NCBI GenBank assembly: GCA_025331445.1
Contig: JAIWNE010000147.1
Coordinates: 1-64,000, forward strand
Source of the DNA: Blakeslea trispora
Taxonomy: Eukaryota > Mucoromycota > Mucoromycetes > Mucorales > Choanephoraceae
Reading direction: 5' to 3'
DNA: 64,000 bases
In this document: one piece after another, positions 34,536 to 46,000 of the stretch
Layout of the letters: each line of letters starts with the position of its first letter
Numbering within the stretch: position 1 is the stretch's first letter
The notes under the pieces: model-generated
The model's database searches: none
The model's input: only the letters and a program-made list of their open reading frames with translations
Told to the model about the DNA's origin: nothing
Program-made: the position numbers and the translations under genes

Positions 34536-37164
34536 GAATCTACTTAAATGTTCCTGCCGGGATTTGAATTATAGGCATAAATCCTCAGTGGCTTTGGTGG
34601 CTTACTGATTTCTTTACTTGTAATTTTACTTTTGTTCCAGAAGAAGTTTTTTGTTTTATTTTCTAAAAGTTTTTTAAACATCAAACATGTCAACCTCTCC
34701 TATCAAAATCGTATACAACTTAACCAACATTGAGACCGCTCTTATCAGTACTGAAGTACCAGGAGTTTTAAGTCTCCCTTTGAACGAGACTGTATGTGTA
34801 GTAGCAAACGAGTGGAAAGAATGATTCAACCGCATCAGCGAGTTGAGTGCAACCAAGTGGATCAAGAAGCGTAGCAGAAGTGCCGAAAACTTGATCATGG
34901 GTGAATCGTGTGAATTTCACCATAGAGGTCAACATACCCCTGCCAGAACTGTGCGTATCAGTCAAAAAGACTCAAAAAAATTGGATGCAAAGGAACTTTG
35001 AGCATCCTTCAGTATGTTCATAACCCTGCCGTTGTTGAAAACAAGATGTCGATGGGCCATGCCAATCATGTCCCTGGCAGCAACAGCGACATCAGAACTC
35101 TTCCTCTGACCAGGGAGACCGTAACGGTCATTGAAAGAAACTTGAGAAATGGCTCAAACTGCAGAGACATTAGAACTGCAGTTCTTCGCCAGATTGAGCA
35201 GTGGGAATGTGGCAGAAGAAAGCCCACTTATGAAGATGTTTACAATCGCATCAAGAAGGTGCGATATATTGAGTTACTTTTTGAACATTTGAGTTGAGCA
35301 ATAATTTTCCTTGAGTAGATTAAAGAGACTCTTTATCGTCTTGATAAGAACGATTTAATTTCTTTCGACGCCTAGCTTGACCGTCAATTGCCAATGAAGA
35401 ACTATGTTGTCTTCAACGGCAACTTGCAGTTGTACAGTCAGAATGACAAGCTTTTTGCCCGTGGGTTCCAATCCCCTGTCCATGTACGAGAGATGTCTCT
35501 CAACAAGTCTTTCTACCTTGATGCAACCCACGGCATCTCTCCCAGAAGCACCGAGGTGCTTTACAGTCTTGTTGCTCGGGATACTCATACCCAGAAGGGC
35601 TATCCTGTTGCCTATATGGTAACCAACGATCAAACCGTTGGTCCAGTAAACCAATGGCTTACCTTCTTGAAGCAACAAGGTAGCTTCAATCCTGAGGCAA
35701 TCACTATCGATTGTTGTGTGGCCGAGCTTAATGCCATCCGCAGTGCATTGAATGGCACCTATGTCCATTACTGCGGGCTCCATGTGTTGAAGGCTTGGAG
35801 AAAGGCCATGGACCAAAAGGTCACTCTTACTGGTGCTCACACCCAAGAACAGGTAGGCCAGTACAAGAAACAACTGGAGCAATTGCTCGGTCAGCTGCTT
35901 CTTACAAGCGAAGTTGCTGAATTCAACGAGCTTCTTGCTCAATTCGAGTCGAAGTTGGAACAAGAGAACCAGGCTGGCTTTCTGGCTTACTTTCGTAGAC
36001 GCTGGACTCAAACTGAGGAGCTGAAGGGTCGATGGAATCAATCGTACATGCCGGAGACACATAGAAGCATGCTCACTAACAATTATATTGAGTCGTGGCA
36101 TAACCAGCTTAAGACCGTATATTTTAGTCGACGCAGAATTAATCGACTAGATCATTTGACTTTCGTCTTGGTTAATGATGTCGAATTTCACTTCGCAGAG
36201 GAACGAGAACGTATCATGTTCAACAATGGCAGAATGGGGCCGGAGCAAAACGAACAAACTAAACGTTCATTCTTTGCGAGAGAGGTTCCTGCAAACCAAT
36301 TGCCTTCTCTCATTGAATACCCATTGGGCACCAATAGCAGTGATGTTGCTGTTGTTAACCGGGAATTGGTTTGTAGGCTCCTTAATTTCCCCGTCTGTTA
36401 AGCACTCTGTTAGTGTTGAAGATGGCTTCATTAGCAAATGTACGTGTCCTGATTTCAGGAAGAGAAGTTTGCCTTGTAAGCACATGTATCTCTTAAAGAG
36501 ATACACCTCAGTTCCTTTGTTCTATGATCGTGTCAGGAATGACCAACTGGTTGCTTTCAAAACTCAGGAACCAACTCAAATTGACGAAGAAGGTATTACT
36601 TTCAAGAATAAAAATAAGACTGCTCATGAGAAAAGACTAACGTTGAGCTTTTTTTAAGATGAAGAAATAGATGTAGTTAGTGACAGCGATGAAGAGATAG
36701 ATGTTGCAGATGTAGATGAAGCTGAAGCCAGCACTGTCAACATTCAATCGGAGAACCTCTTTGCGTTTGATGAAGCTGATGTTGACTTTTTTGGTGGAAG
36801 TGACGAAGAAGTTGAAGAAGGAGGCGAAGAAAGGAGTGCAGCTTGGGAACGTGTCAAGTCTTTGATGTCGACACTGAACTACCCGAAAAGAAAAGTGCAC
36901 AAGGCATCAAGAGCTGCATCCTTTGAAACAGAAGCTGCAGAAGATATTGCAAAACACCTAGAGCATATCTTAGAAAAACTAGACGGGGTTGTGGCAAGAA
37001 ACCCCAACCTCTATAGAAATCCTGAAAGACAGTTGCATTAGAAAAACTTATTAATAAAACAAAATACTTCTTCAGGAACAAAGTAAAGAAATCAGTAAGC
37101 CACCAAAGCCACTGAGGATTTATGCGTATAATTCAAATCCCGGCGGGAACATTTAAGTAGATTC
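34536..37164 (+). mobile_element. MULE-2: Mutator-like element with 84-bp TIRs and 8-bp TSD, inside LINE-1
   Basis: The 84 bp at 34536-34619 (GAATCTACTTAAATGTTCC...) are the inverse of 37081-37164 with two mismatches. TTAGGCAG lies directly outside both ends (34528-34535 and 37165-37172), an 8-bp target duplication within the Mutator range. Right of it the LINE-1 5' leader resumes for about 50 bp before the LINE target duplication. The insertion is thus younger than LINE-1, which is younger than MULE-3. Confidence 0.9.
34687..37041 (+). pseudogene. MULE-2 transposase (FAR1-like + MULE DDE + SWIM), broken
   Basis: The start MSTSPIKIVYNLTNIETAL parallels MULE-1. A FAR1-like domain follows, with DIRTLPL shared with MULE-1. 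An intron-like segment (GTGCGA...TTGAGTAG, about 35250-35318) precedes the catalytic region. The long open part (35388-36401) has FYLDATHGIS (first Asp), ITIDCCVAELN (second Asp), a CGLHVLKAW segment and NNYIESWHNQLK (Glu). A SWIM finger follows after a frameshift (CTCPDFRKRSLPCKHMYLL near 36440-36500), then an acidic tail rich in Asp/Glu ending at 37041. Stops at 34825, about 35372 (FDA-stop-LDRQ, TAG) and 36655, plus frameshifts near 34950 and 36370, inactivate it. The near-identical TIRs against a damaged gene suggest movement in trans by another source. Confidence 0.88.
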
Positions 37165-37890
37165 TTAGGCAGAGTGTTCGGGGTTTGAAAGGTCCCAAAA
37201 ACACTGTGTGCGGAAGAAAGGATGTCCCCCCAACTTTTTTGTCCACTCGATGTACAAATTTCTAATAAAGGAAAGAGGAGTGCTTGTGTACTCAAAAACA
37301 CCCTTTAGACGCCCTTTTTTTTTGGTCCACTGTACTACCCCTTGATCGAAATGATTTCTATTCCTCTACTGTCACCTTCACTATTTCAACTCTGCTGTAT
37401 TCTCGGGTCAAAGCAACTACTTCAGCATAGGTGCTTGACAAGAAAAAGAGAATGCATAACTTATTTTCTCTCGGTCGTAATAAATATATTGTTTGCAAAG
37501 AATACACCTGCTTTCATGTTGAACAAGCAGCTCGAAAAGTTGGAAACTTTGTCATTCTTTATTTAATAAATATTTTTGACAACGACTGTTAATAAAAAAT
37601 ATTTTCTTTTGTCTATTATAAAAATGAATGAAGAAGTTGACCCTTATTTGGAATTCTTTAACAGGATTGTAGCAACAGAATACAACAACAAAGAGGATTT
37701 ACGCGATGATATTCGTCAACTCGGAAAAGAACACAATGTTATCATGAGTATCAAATTATCCACATCCAATTCTGTCAATTAAATTTGTAAGCATGGTGGC
37801 GAAAAGCGAGTCAGATCAGACCGAGCAGAAACTACAAATGCCAGAAGAAGTAAGAAGTCCTCTTGTGATGTTTCCATCAATTTCAAATAT

Positions 37891-38476
37891 GTGTAAGATT
37901 TGTAAGAGTTGATTTGTTTTAGATTTAGTAATTATAAGGTAGATTCTTGAATTAACAGCACACTCGTATCAAATAAATCACGTAGAACTTATAAAGAGTG
38001 TCTTATTACGTAGTTTTAGTGAAGAGACCAACAATGGTTCAAAGACTTCGTGGTTAGACTGTTAAATATGTGTATAGCTAGTCAAACTGTCTTATTGAAA
38101 TAACATAGTTACGTATTATCGAAGTAAAGTTATAGGGGACAGATAATGTTGTTATCACTTAAGAACTTATTGTTCAAAGATAATCAAGATGTTTAGACTT
38201 TTTATTTGGGGGTCACTCGACTTCAGTTAACTAATATAAATATATTTCGAAGAGTCAGATAAATAGATGTTTAGTTAAAATAACTCAATGAATCGTTTAG
38301 ATAGGTAGAGTTATTAAGGACAGCTATTAAATAGTGGAAATGAATACTTCTGTTTAACTTCGGGCAGACAGTTATTACAGAGAGAGATCAATTTTAAAGT
38401 ATTTTATACTAAAGTAAAAGCTATCTTTATTCAAATACGTTTTTTCGAGTTATTTATAGAATATGAAAATATGAAG
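37891..38476 (+). other. 586-bp gap in the MULE-3 gene: long intron or insertion
   Basis: The FAR1-like frame stops after NFKY at 37890 and resumes as SQSGATYDKYFQKW at 38477. Removing 37891-38476 (starting GTGTAAG, ending AAG) joins both in frame, which fits an intron. However it is far longer than the other introns here (57-78 nt), is coding-free and AT-rich, and AAATATG occurs at both ends (37887 and 38467), so an inserted element is also possible. Confidence 0.5.
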
Positions 38477-40238
38477 TCACAGTCAGGCGCTACATATGAC
38501 AAATATTTCCAAAAATGGGTTGCCGGTCGTCGTCATGGAATTCACAACCATGATATTCCTAATAGCCCAGCAGCTTACAGTATCAACAGAAAGATGTCAG
38601 TTGAATCCGATGAGAAAGTTTTTTCTTATTTTAAATCAGGAATGAATGCTGAGAGCGTATTCTGTCACATGAAGGGTGACAACATAAAGAATATACTCAA
38701 AAAAGACCTTAAAAATCTTCAGTACCGATTTCTCAGTACTGAGCGCAGTAAGATGATGTATGAGTATATCACTGGATTGGAAGAAAGAGATTACGAAGTC
38801 TTTTACACCGTGGACAATGATCAGAGAATCGATGCCGTTTTCTTTGCACCAAGATCAGGTATTGAAAAAGCAAGATGCATGCCAGAAAATCTCGTGATCG
38901 ATTCTACCTACAAGATTAATGCTCACAAACTAACCTTTGTGAACATTGTTGGTACAAGTAGTGTAGAAAGCACTAAGCCCAGTACTTTGATGACCTTCGA
39001 AATTGCCGGTGCATTCATCAGCGAAGAAGGTAACACTCAGTATGAGTGGGTTCTCAGTTGCTTACAGAAGGCAGTTTGGCCTAATGCTGGTGGTCCTCTC
39101 ACTGTCACTACAGACAATGAACAAGCATTGAAAAATGCTATTGCAGCTGTGTTCTTCTGCACATAACATTCTATGTTATGTACATATGCAGAAGAGATTT
39201 GAAGTCAAGCTGATGGAATCCATCACTGAGAAAGACAAAGATAGAAGAGACGCTATCAGACAAGAGATCAAGATGAGATTTCAAGCTATTGCTTTAAAGG
39301 CTATTACGAGGGAGGAAATGGACATAGCTGTGCAATCATTGAAGGACTTTTTTCTTGATCAGCCAGATATTTTTCTGAAAAAGACAAGGTGAGCAAATGT
39401 AAAGAAAGACAAAAAACACGACTCTTATCTAAAATAAATTCTATTAATTGAGGCAAGCATAAAACCACAAGATGATGGTAGTCAATCTCACATCAACTAT
39501 GTAAGCGAGGAAGGCAAGAAGAAAGCAATTTTGTTCATTGAAAGGTAAAGTAATCAGCCCTTCAATTGATGCCACTAAACTCTTTTATAGCAAAATGGAA
39601 GAGGCTGAAAAATGGACAGCTTTCCACACCTACAAACTTCCCCATTTGGGAAACCGCTCTTCAAACAGAGTTGAGAGCAGCCATTCATCTTTGAAAGGTA
39701 CATCAAGTCATCTTCGGATACTATTGTTCTCACAACAGAGAAGATTGATCAATGGAATAAAAGAAGAGTAAGTTTTAAAACTTTCTTTTGAAATTATGCA
39801 GACCTAATTCAGATTTAAATCATCGTTAATAGGAAGATGATATGAATGAAAAAGCAAGCCAAGAAGTACTCTCGTACCGTTGCTTGTACACTCAAGAAGA
39901 ACATGTGTTCAGATTAATCAGACCATTGTTCCAAAAGTTGTACTCTTTTGCTATCAGCAAGATTTTCAAGGAGTTAATGAAGTTGCGATCAGCTACAACT
40001 CCAGTTAGTTATTGCGCGTGTTTGTGTTCGGTCAGATTACAATATGATCTGCCCTGCAAGCACATTTTGAGTACCTATGATAGACAGATACCATTGGATA
40101 TTGTTGCCAGTCGATGGAGATTTGATTCTTCCAAGAATGATAATGGTAACTAGATCCTAATGTTGTATACAAAAACGTTAGCCTTTCATACAATGGAATA
40201 AAAGCCAATTAATGTCTAACTAGATGTAGTTTATTTGG

Positions 40239-40312
40239 AGGAGGAAAAAGAAGAAAAAGAAGAAAAAGAAGAAAAAGAAGAAAAAGAAGAAAAAGAAGAA
40301 AAAGAAGAGGAA
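40239..40312 (+). repeat. 9-bp coding minisatellite, unit GAAGAAAAA
   Basis: About seven tandem copies of GAAGAAAAA encode alternating Glu and Lys within the linker between the SWIM finger and the OTU domain of MULE-3. A unit length divisible by three keeps the frame as copies change. It forms a charged, probably helical or disordered spacer. Confidence 0.8.
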
Positions 40313-41821
40313 GAGGAAGAATTATGGGAGACTGATGTTGATGCGGATGGTGACTGCAAAGTCATTGATGCAACAGGCGATGACTATGAAGTTATCCATA
40401 GTGCAGGCAAGGCAAAAAAAGTCAATGTTAATTCAACGGAAAAGGCTTCAAACCTTGCCCTTGCATCTGACCTGGTTGACTTTCATGACTCGCTTGCTAC
40501 AAAGCAAGACAGAGATAATTTGATTGACTCTGTTCGAAATGCGATGAAAAAGATAGAGTCTAATAGGATTGAAAGGGTTGAGCCTCCAAGAACAAAAATC
40601 AGCATTAAAGGGCGACCAAAAAATGTAAAACGAAGCAAGATTCAATATGAGCATGTTTTGGAAAAAGAGAAGAAAGATGCCAAGATGGCTAAGAAAGAAG
40701 AGAAGATGAAGATGAAGATAGCTGCTGGCAAATCGATGATCAACAAGAAAAGTAAGAGCAACGCAGATGAAGTTATAGGTAAAAGCTTGCGGTAAAGTTA
40801 ATTTGATGACTTACTTACCTTTTTGCTAGCAGTAGCTAAAACAAGTCGAAAGAGAGCAGCTCCTGATGTCAGCTATGGAACTAATGATTTTGTGTATGAC
40901 AAATTATTAAGAGCTAACAAGCGTACGAGAGGCAAAATTACTCAGGCAATCAGCAATGTCCTGAATAAAGCTATAAACAAATCAGATATCGTAGGATATC
41001 TTGATCCTAAACCGGACGGAAACTGTGGATTTTGATCTATTGCTTTTCTTGTTGATTCGAACAATACAAGATACGAAGATGGAGACCAATACCTCTCTGT
41101 CAGACGTAAGATGTTGGAAACGTTAGAGAGATACAAGCAATTGTATACAGAACATTTCCCCGCTTTCGATATTAATCGACTGGAACAAACTCTCAAGGAA
41201 GGCCTCAGAAAAACTGATATACCAGGGTGGTTTTATGGACCTGATTGCGCTCAACTAGCAGCAGACACTTATAACATCCCCGTCTGTATCTATCCCTCAT
41301 CAGAAGATGAGGATCCTTCTGTAAATCCTGCTTTGACCTATTTACCTTTGAATATGCCAAAAACAAAGTCCAAGCCAGTTGCCATTCACATTCAAAATTC
41401 TCTCAATCGGCACTGGTATGCAATCAAGCTTGGCATCAACCAGACAAACTTGCCTACAGTTTATCACTTTTACTTCAACATTGAAGGAAAGTCGGAAGAA
41501 TATGAATCGTACTGGAACAAATGGCACCAGTTTCGCAAAAAGCCTAAAAATAATGCACATCCTGTCCCAATTTTAATTAAATAAAATAGAATACTAACTA
41601 TCAAACGCTAAACAACAATACTTGAAGTGATCATTTCTAAATTTGAGTGTACAAGTATCCCTCTTTCCTTTATTAGAAATTTGTACATCGAGTGGACAAA
41701 AAAGTTGGGGGGAGCAAGGATTATTACTATCGTAACTTGAAAGGGTGAGTGAACAAAATGTTTTTGGGGTGTCTGTAGGGAAATTTCGAGTGGACAAACT
41801 GAGTGGACGTAGTGTTATCCA

Positions 41822-42950
41822 AGAAAAACTCAATCAGGTTTATTATGAGGCATGAAGCACTCTATTTAAAATGATAGACTAACAACTTAGTCAACAAAAT
41901 AATTTCTACAATCACCAATAAAACAAATCACAATAGTGATTTCAACAACATTTTCTAATATCTAACGGAACCTTTCTTGAGAGTACTTCCAAAAATAGAG
42001 ACAACGTGAACAATAACCAAGATAAACTGTCAAATGGTAATATTAACAATCTTCAGTGACACCGACATTGATCGCTAATTCAATAATGAATTAAACGTAG
42101 CATCATTTAAGCACAACAGAGAGATATCAGAACAATAAGATCGGAATAACCAAAAACGAAAAAGAGGGATCCCCAACAACGATTTCTAATGGACTTGCTA
42201 GTCATACCAGAGTAACACCAGAGACAGAAATAGCGCCATCAGTAACAATAGAGAGGATAGAAAGAATAATAAAAGAAATAAACGGTAATTCAAAATAAAA
42301 ATAAAATAAAGGAAATCAATACAATAAGAAAACAAAATAAACAAAGAAGTAAAGCAAGAATAGAGTGAACAAGAAAAGAGGAACAGAGAGTAACGATTAC
42401 TATAAAATAGTATATGCTTTAACACCTAGTCATGACAACCAGAACAATACAATGAGGACTTGACTTGCAATCAATAATTAACCGGATAGTGTTTCTATTG
42501 GCCACAACTGTTGCCAGCTATTACTCCTCTCATAACGGCGTAATACAAACCAGACTTGTACCTCAAAACACCTATCAACAACACAAAGCACGACACACAA
42601 GAACCAAAGTAACTTCACCATAAACACCAGTCATCATAGCCTTTGAGAGCAGCATATAGAGTGAAAAAGTCAACACAAACATTTTAGACCTACGTCAAAA
42701 GTAATACGTTTACGGTGCTTTGGTGTGAAATGTAGTTTTTCAAATAAAAGGTTGATCTTTGCGAATTTGACTGAAATCTCTTTTCTGTGAATTCTGGCTT
42801 ATTGATTCAATTATAACTTTTATTGCTGTTCTTCCAATGTTGTAGTCGGTTATCTTTTCAAACCCTTTTTCTCTCGCTAACAATTGATATAAACAGGACA
42901 AGTAACTGTCAAAATTAAGTACTAAAGATAAAGATGATTTTATTAATTTT
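41822..42950. other. No gene; A/G-rich DNA between MULE-3 and LINE-2
   Basis: Purine-rich, low-complexity DNA with no supported reading frame; the 75-codon minus frame at 42198-42425 is hydrophobic only through T-richness. It may be decayed LTR or spacer DNA. The LINE-2 target duplication starts at 42951. Confidence 0.4.
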
Positions 42951-43049
42951 ATAATCTGTCAAAATATATATATTTTTTTTTATGGATGAAAATTTTAAAT
43001 TTATTAAATTAAAACTCATCAAAATATAAATATATACACAACAAGCGTG

Positions 43050-46000
43050 TTAAACAGAGGCTTGTTGATACAGGGGACTGGTAGAAGGAACCAAGTAAGC
43101 GAAGGATTTCATAATTTGCTTGTGTATATGACTGCGGATGATCCGTGGGTCAAAGTCTGTTCCTTCGAAGTGAAGTTTCCAGTGTGCATTCCATATGCCA
43201 TACATAATGGCACCCATTACATCGTATATGTTGACACGGTCTGGTGATTTGATGACATAACGTGCCAGGTTCAAAGTGACCATACTTTGAGCTAGTTGAT
43301 GTATGTCCAAAGGATTGCAGAGATATCTAGCAAAAGATTGCGACCATACGTTCACTTTTCGGGTACATGTGAAGAGCATGTGTTCATAGGATTCAACTTG
43401 ATGACACACCGTGCAATTGTCATCTGTTATAGCGTTTGGCATAATACTGAATAGATATTGACGGTTGGAAAGTTTTCCATGAATCAATCGAAACCACAGA
43501 TTTCTCACTGGAGCTAGCATTGGTGTTTGGAAGAAAGCTTTCCAATTTGCACTCAATATGTGAGGCCTTAGATGTTGATGGTCATCGAAAATGTCTCTGG
43601 GCGCCAACATGCGTCGAAATTGCTTTCGAGATAAGTTCTCCACCGGAATGCCATTATGTATGAAACCCTCCATTCCTGGCATGACAGACATGGCTGTGGT
43701 CTCGCTCGATGGACTCAGCATTAATTCAACAAAGAAGGATTCAAAGCTGATTTGACTTGTAGCAACAGCACGTTTCAATTTCAGGAGGACATTGGGGTGT
43801 GCACATTCCTCTCTTCTCCTGAATCGTAAGTAGTGTAATTCTGAATCCATAGTGAAGAAGGCTCGTACGAAGGTTGCTTGAGTAGTGGAGGACAATTTTA
43901 GTGAGCTGCTATCTATATGCGAGCATACTGCTACTATAGGCAAAGCCAGACAATCGCTTGCAGTGATCTTCATCTTCAGTTCAGGTGATCGTGTGAAGCC
44001 ATCGATGGCTTTCAGTACACTAGCTAGAGGATGTGAACCAAGACAAATCTTGTTTGAACGAGCTTTAGGCAAGAACAATGGGAGCTGGAAGCAAGGTGTG
44101 TTGCATGTCGTTTGCAAGACATAAATGATATATGAAAACAACCAAGAGGGGATCGAGCAAGACTGGTTTTCAGTCAGGAGAACGGTTGCATACCGTCTTT
44201 GAAGTACTTGTTGTTGAACAACAGGGTCCAGTAAGGCAAGTCCTCCTTTTGTTTTAGGCAACAAACATATTCTTCTTGAGATCTTTGGGAAAAAACCGTG
44301 CGAAATAAATTGCACCACAATGGAATTTACCTTTGCAAAGAAGCTATTGGGTAAATTGGTTACTCGGAGAAAGTGCCACATTGTGGAGAGTATCAGAGTG
44401 TTTGCAATCGTTGCACGAGCGTACACTGACAGATTTCTTTGAAGGTGCATTTGCGTGCACTTTTTAACCTTGTACAGAGTTTCGTCGATAAAAATTTCTC
44501 TTTGAACAGTAGAGAACCATATAGGGTAACCCAAGTATTTCAGATACTTTGGGGATCTTGAGTCAAACCAGTTCAGACGTTGTTCCATTACAACTTGTCG
44601 CATTTCAGGGTAACCATTAGGTGCACCCGAGAGCGGGAAAGCTACCGACTTGTGATAATTAATCAAGGAATTTGAAGCTATATTGTAACATTCCAACTTA
44701 TGTTGAAGAGTCTGAAATTCATCAACAGTGTTCAAGAAAACCAGAACATCATCAGCATAGGCTAGAAATTTGATCGCTGTCGGAGCTGCCATTGCTAAGG
44801 TTGCATTGGATGGTCTAGAGGCTAAGGTATAACCAGGCAAACCGTTGCATTGAATAATAGACATAAGTAGAGGTTCCAATACCAAGTTAAACAGGATTGG
44901 TGAAATGGAATCTCCTTGACGTAGTCCTCTTTGGGGATGGATCGTCCGAGAAAGATGTCCGTTCACGTTGATTACCATATTAGCGGAGTATAACAAGCGA
45001 TGTATGATATGAATAAAATTGCTTGGGAAACCAAACTGTTGCAAAACTTTGCGCAAATATTCTGGATGGATTCTATCATAAGCTTTATGTTGATCTAGCA
45101 TAATACCAAAGGCTGCATTACGATCCTGGTGAGCGTCCTCCATAACCAGTCGCAGAGCGAGGCCATGATCCCCAATGAATCTGCCATGCATAAATCCCAC
45201 CTGAGAAGGAGAAATCAATGACCCAGCAACATCTGAAACGCGTGAGTTCAACAATCTGGTGAAAACCTTACAATCAGCATTGATAAGAGTTATTGGCCTC
45301 CAATTAGCCAAATCAGATAAATTGCCCGATTTGGGTAATAAAACGACGCAAGTATCTAGCCATGAAAGAGGAATTATTCCATTTAAAGCGTCATTGTAGA
45401 CAACTGTGCATAGATCGTGACGCGCAGGATGTTCTATAAGAAGCCGAAGAATTTCGTATGGCAATCCGTCCCTACCAGGGCTACTTTGCTTAGGCGATCG
45501 CTTTGCTCCTTCACTAATATCACTAAATGTAATATCAGCCAATAAATCATCTGCTTCTTCTTGGGATATCCTGCTGGAAATAGCAGAAAGCAATGTGTTG
45601 ATACTGTCCGAACTCACAGGTTCAGCCCTAAAGAGACTCTCATAATATGCGGAAGCAGCATCGGTCATGCTTGCTGGATCGTTACATTCTGTTCCTGTTG
45701 TGGGGTGAAAAAACATCTTTGCATGTCTCTTCTTTTGTCGAGAGGTAGCGGTTCGTTTAAGATAGCCAGCTGATTTCTCATTGTTCTCCAACCATCGTTT
45801 ACCAGCTTTCAAAATAGCAATCTGTGCTATTTCTGTCTGTAATGACCCAATTTCTTTCTCTATTGGCTCGACTGAAGGTTCTAATAGTTCCGTAGAAAAG
45901 TATTCGCGGTACAGGGTGTTTCTTGTTTGTTGTAACTGTTTCAGTCGATTTTTGCGCCAGCAATTACGAAATTGGCAATAATTCTTTGTTAATTTTGCCA

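Larger units (their letters stand above)
28991..37225 (-). mobile_element. LINE-1: APE-type LINE inserted in the MULE-3 TIR
   Basis: The element lies on the minus strand, with its 3' poly(A) tail seen as a T-run at about 28991-28995 and an AATAAA-like signal nearby. The target bases CCCCCAACTTTTTT are repeated at 28977-28990 and 37226-37240 (the right copy has one extra C), a 14-15 bp target duplication. The MULE-3 TIR resumes exactly after the right copy. Removing MULE-2 leaves about 5.6 kb, a normal full length. It encodes ORF1 and ORF2, both damaged. It is clearly more C/G-rich than its surroundings. Confidence 0.82.
37624..41584 (+). pseudogene. MULE-3 transposase fused to an OTU-type cysteine protease domain
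   Basis: A multi-exon gene. The N-terminal FAR1-like part (CKHGGEKR ... CDVSINFKY) starts at ATG 37624. The MULE core has LVIDSTYKINAHKLTF (first Asp), TVTTDNEQALKNAI (second Asp) and NRVESSHSSLKG (Glu). A SWIM-like finger follows, CACLCSVRLQYDLPCKH (near 40015-40065). Introns with GTAACT...CTAACTAG (40146-40223) and GTAAAA...TTTGCTAGCAG (about 40779-40831) keep the frame. After a Lys/Glu-rich linker comes an OTU fold: DPKPDGNCGF-stop-SIAFLV holds the Asp and nucleophile Cys, and RHWYAIKL the catalytic His (about 41410). OTU proteases remove ubiquitin. Damage: TAA at 37780, a frameshift near 39150 (AAVFF to SAHNILCYVHMQ), TGA at 41033, and possibly more near 39380-39540. The transposase and SWIM are firm; the OTU call rests on motif pattern and position. 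Confidence 0.8.
28868..41821 (+). mobile_element. MULE-3: outer Mutator-like element hosting LINE-1 and MULE-2
   Basis: The sequence at 28868-28990 (TGGATAACACTACGTCC...) is the reverse complement of 41687-41821. The remainder of the same long TIR continues at 37226-37285 and matches 41640-41700 inverted. The left TIR is therefore split by the LINE-1 insertion. Without the insertions the element is about 4.7 kb with TIRs of roughly 165-180 bp. Flanking 9-mers AGAAAAAAA and AGAAAAACT agree at seven of nine positions and may be a decayed target duplication. The gene inside is a MULE transposase with a C-terminal OTU domain. Confidence 0.8.

Noticed and set aside
34402..34608. Plus frame ending RDLNYRHKSSVALVAY, and a matching minus frame at 37092-37301
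   Set aside because: The shared ending is encoded by the two inverted copies of the MULE-2 TIR, not by a gene family.
28868..41821. AGAAAAAAA / AGAAAAACT as a firm 9-bp duplication of MULE-3
   Set aside because: Only seven of nine agree and the sequence is A-rich, so it is mentioned as possible rather than claimed.
42198..42425. Hydrophobic minus frame resembling a membrane protein
   Set aside because: Composition-driven by T-rich DNA; no start context, homologue pattern or neighbour support.
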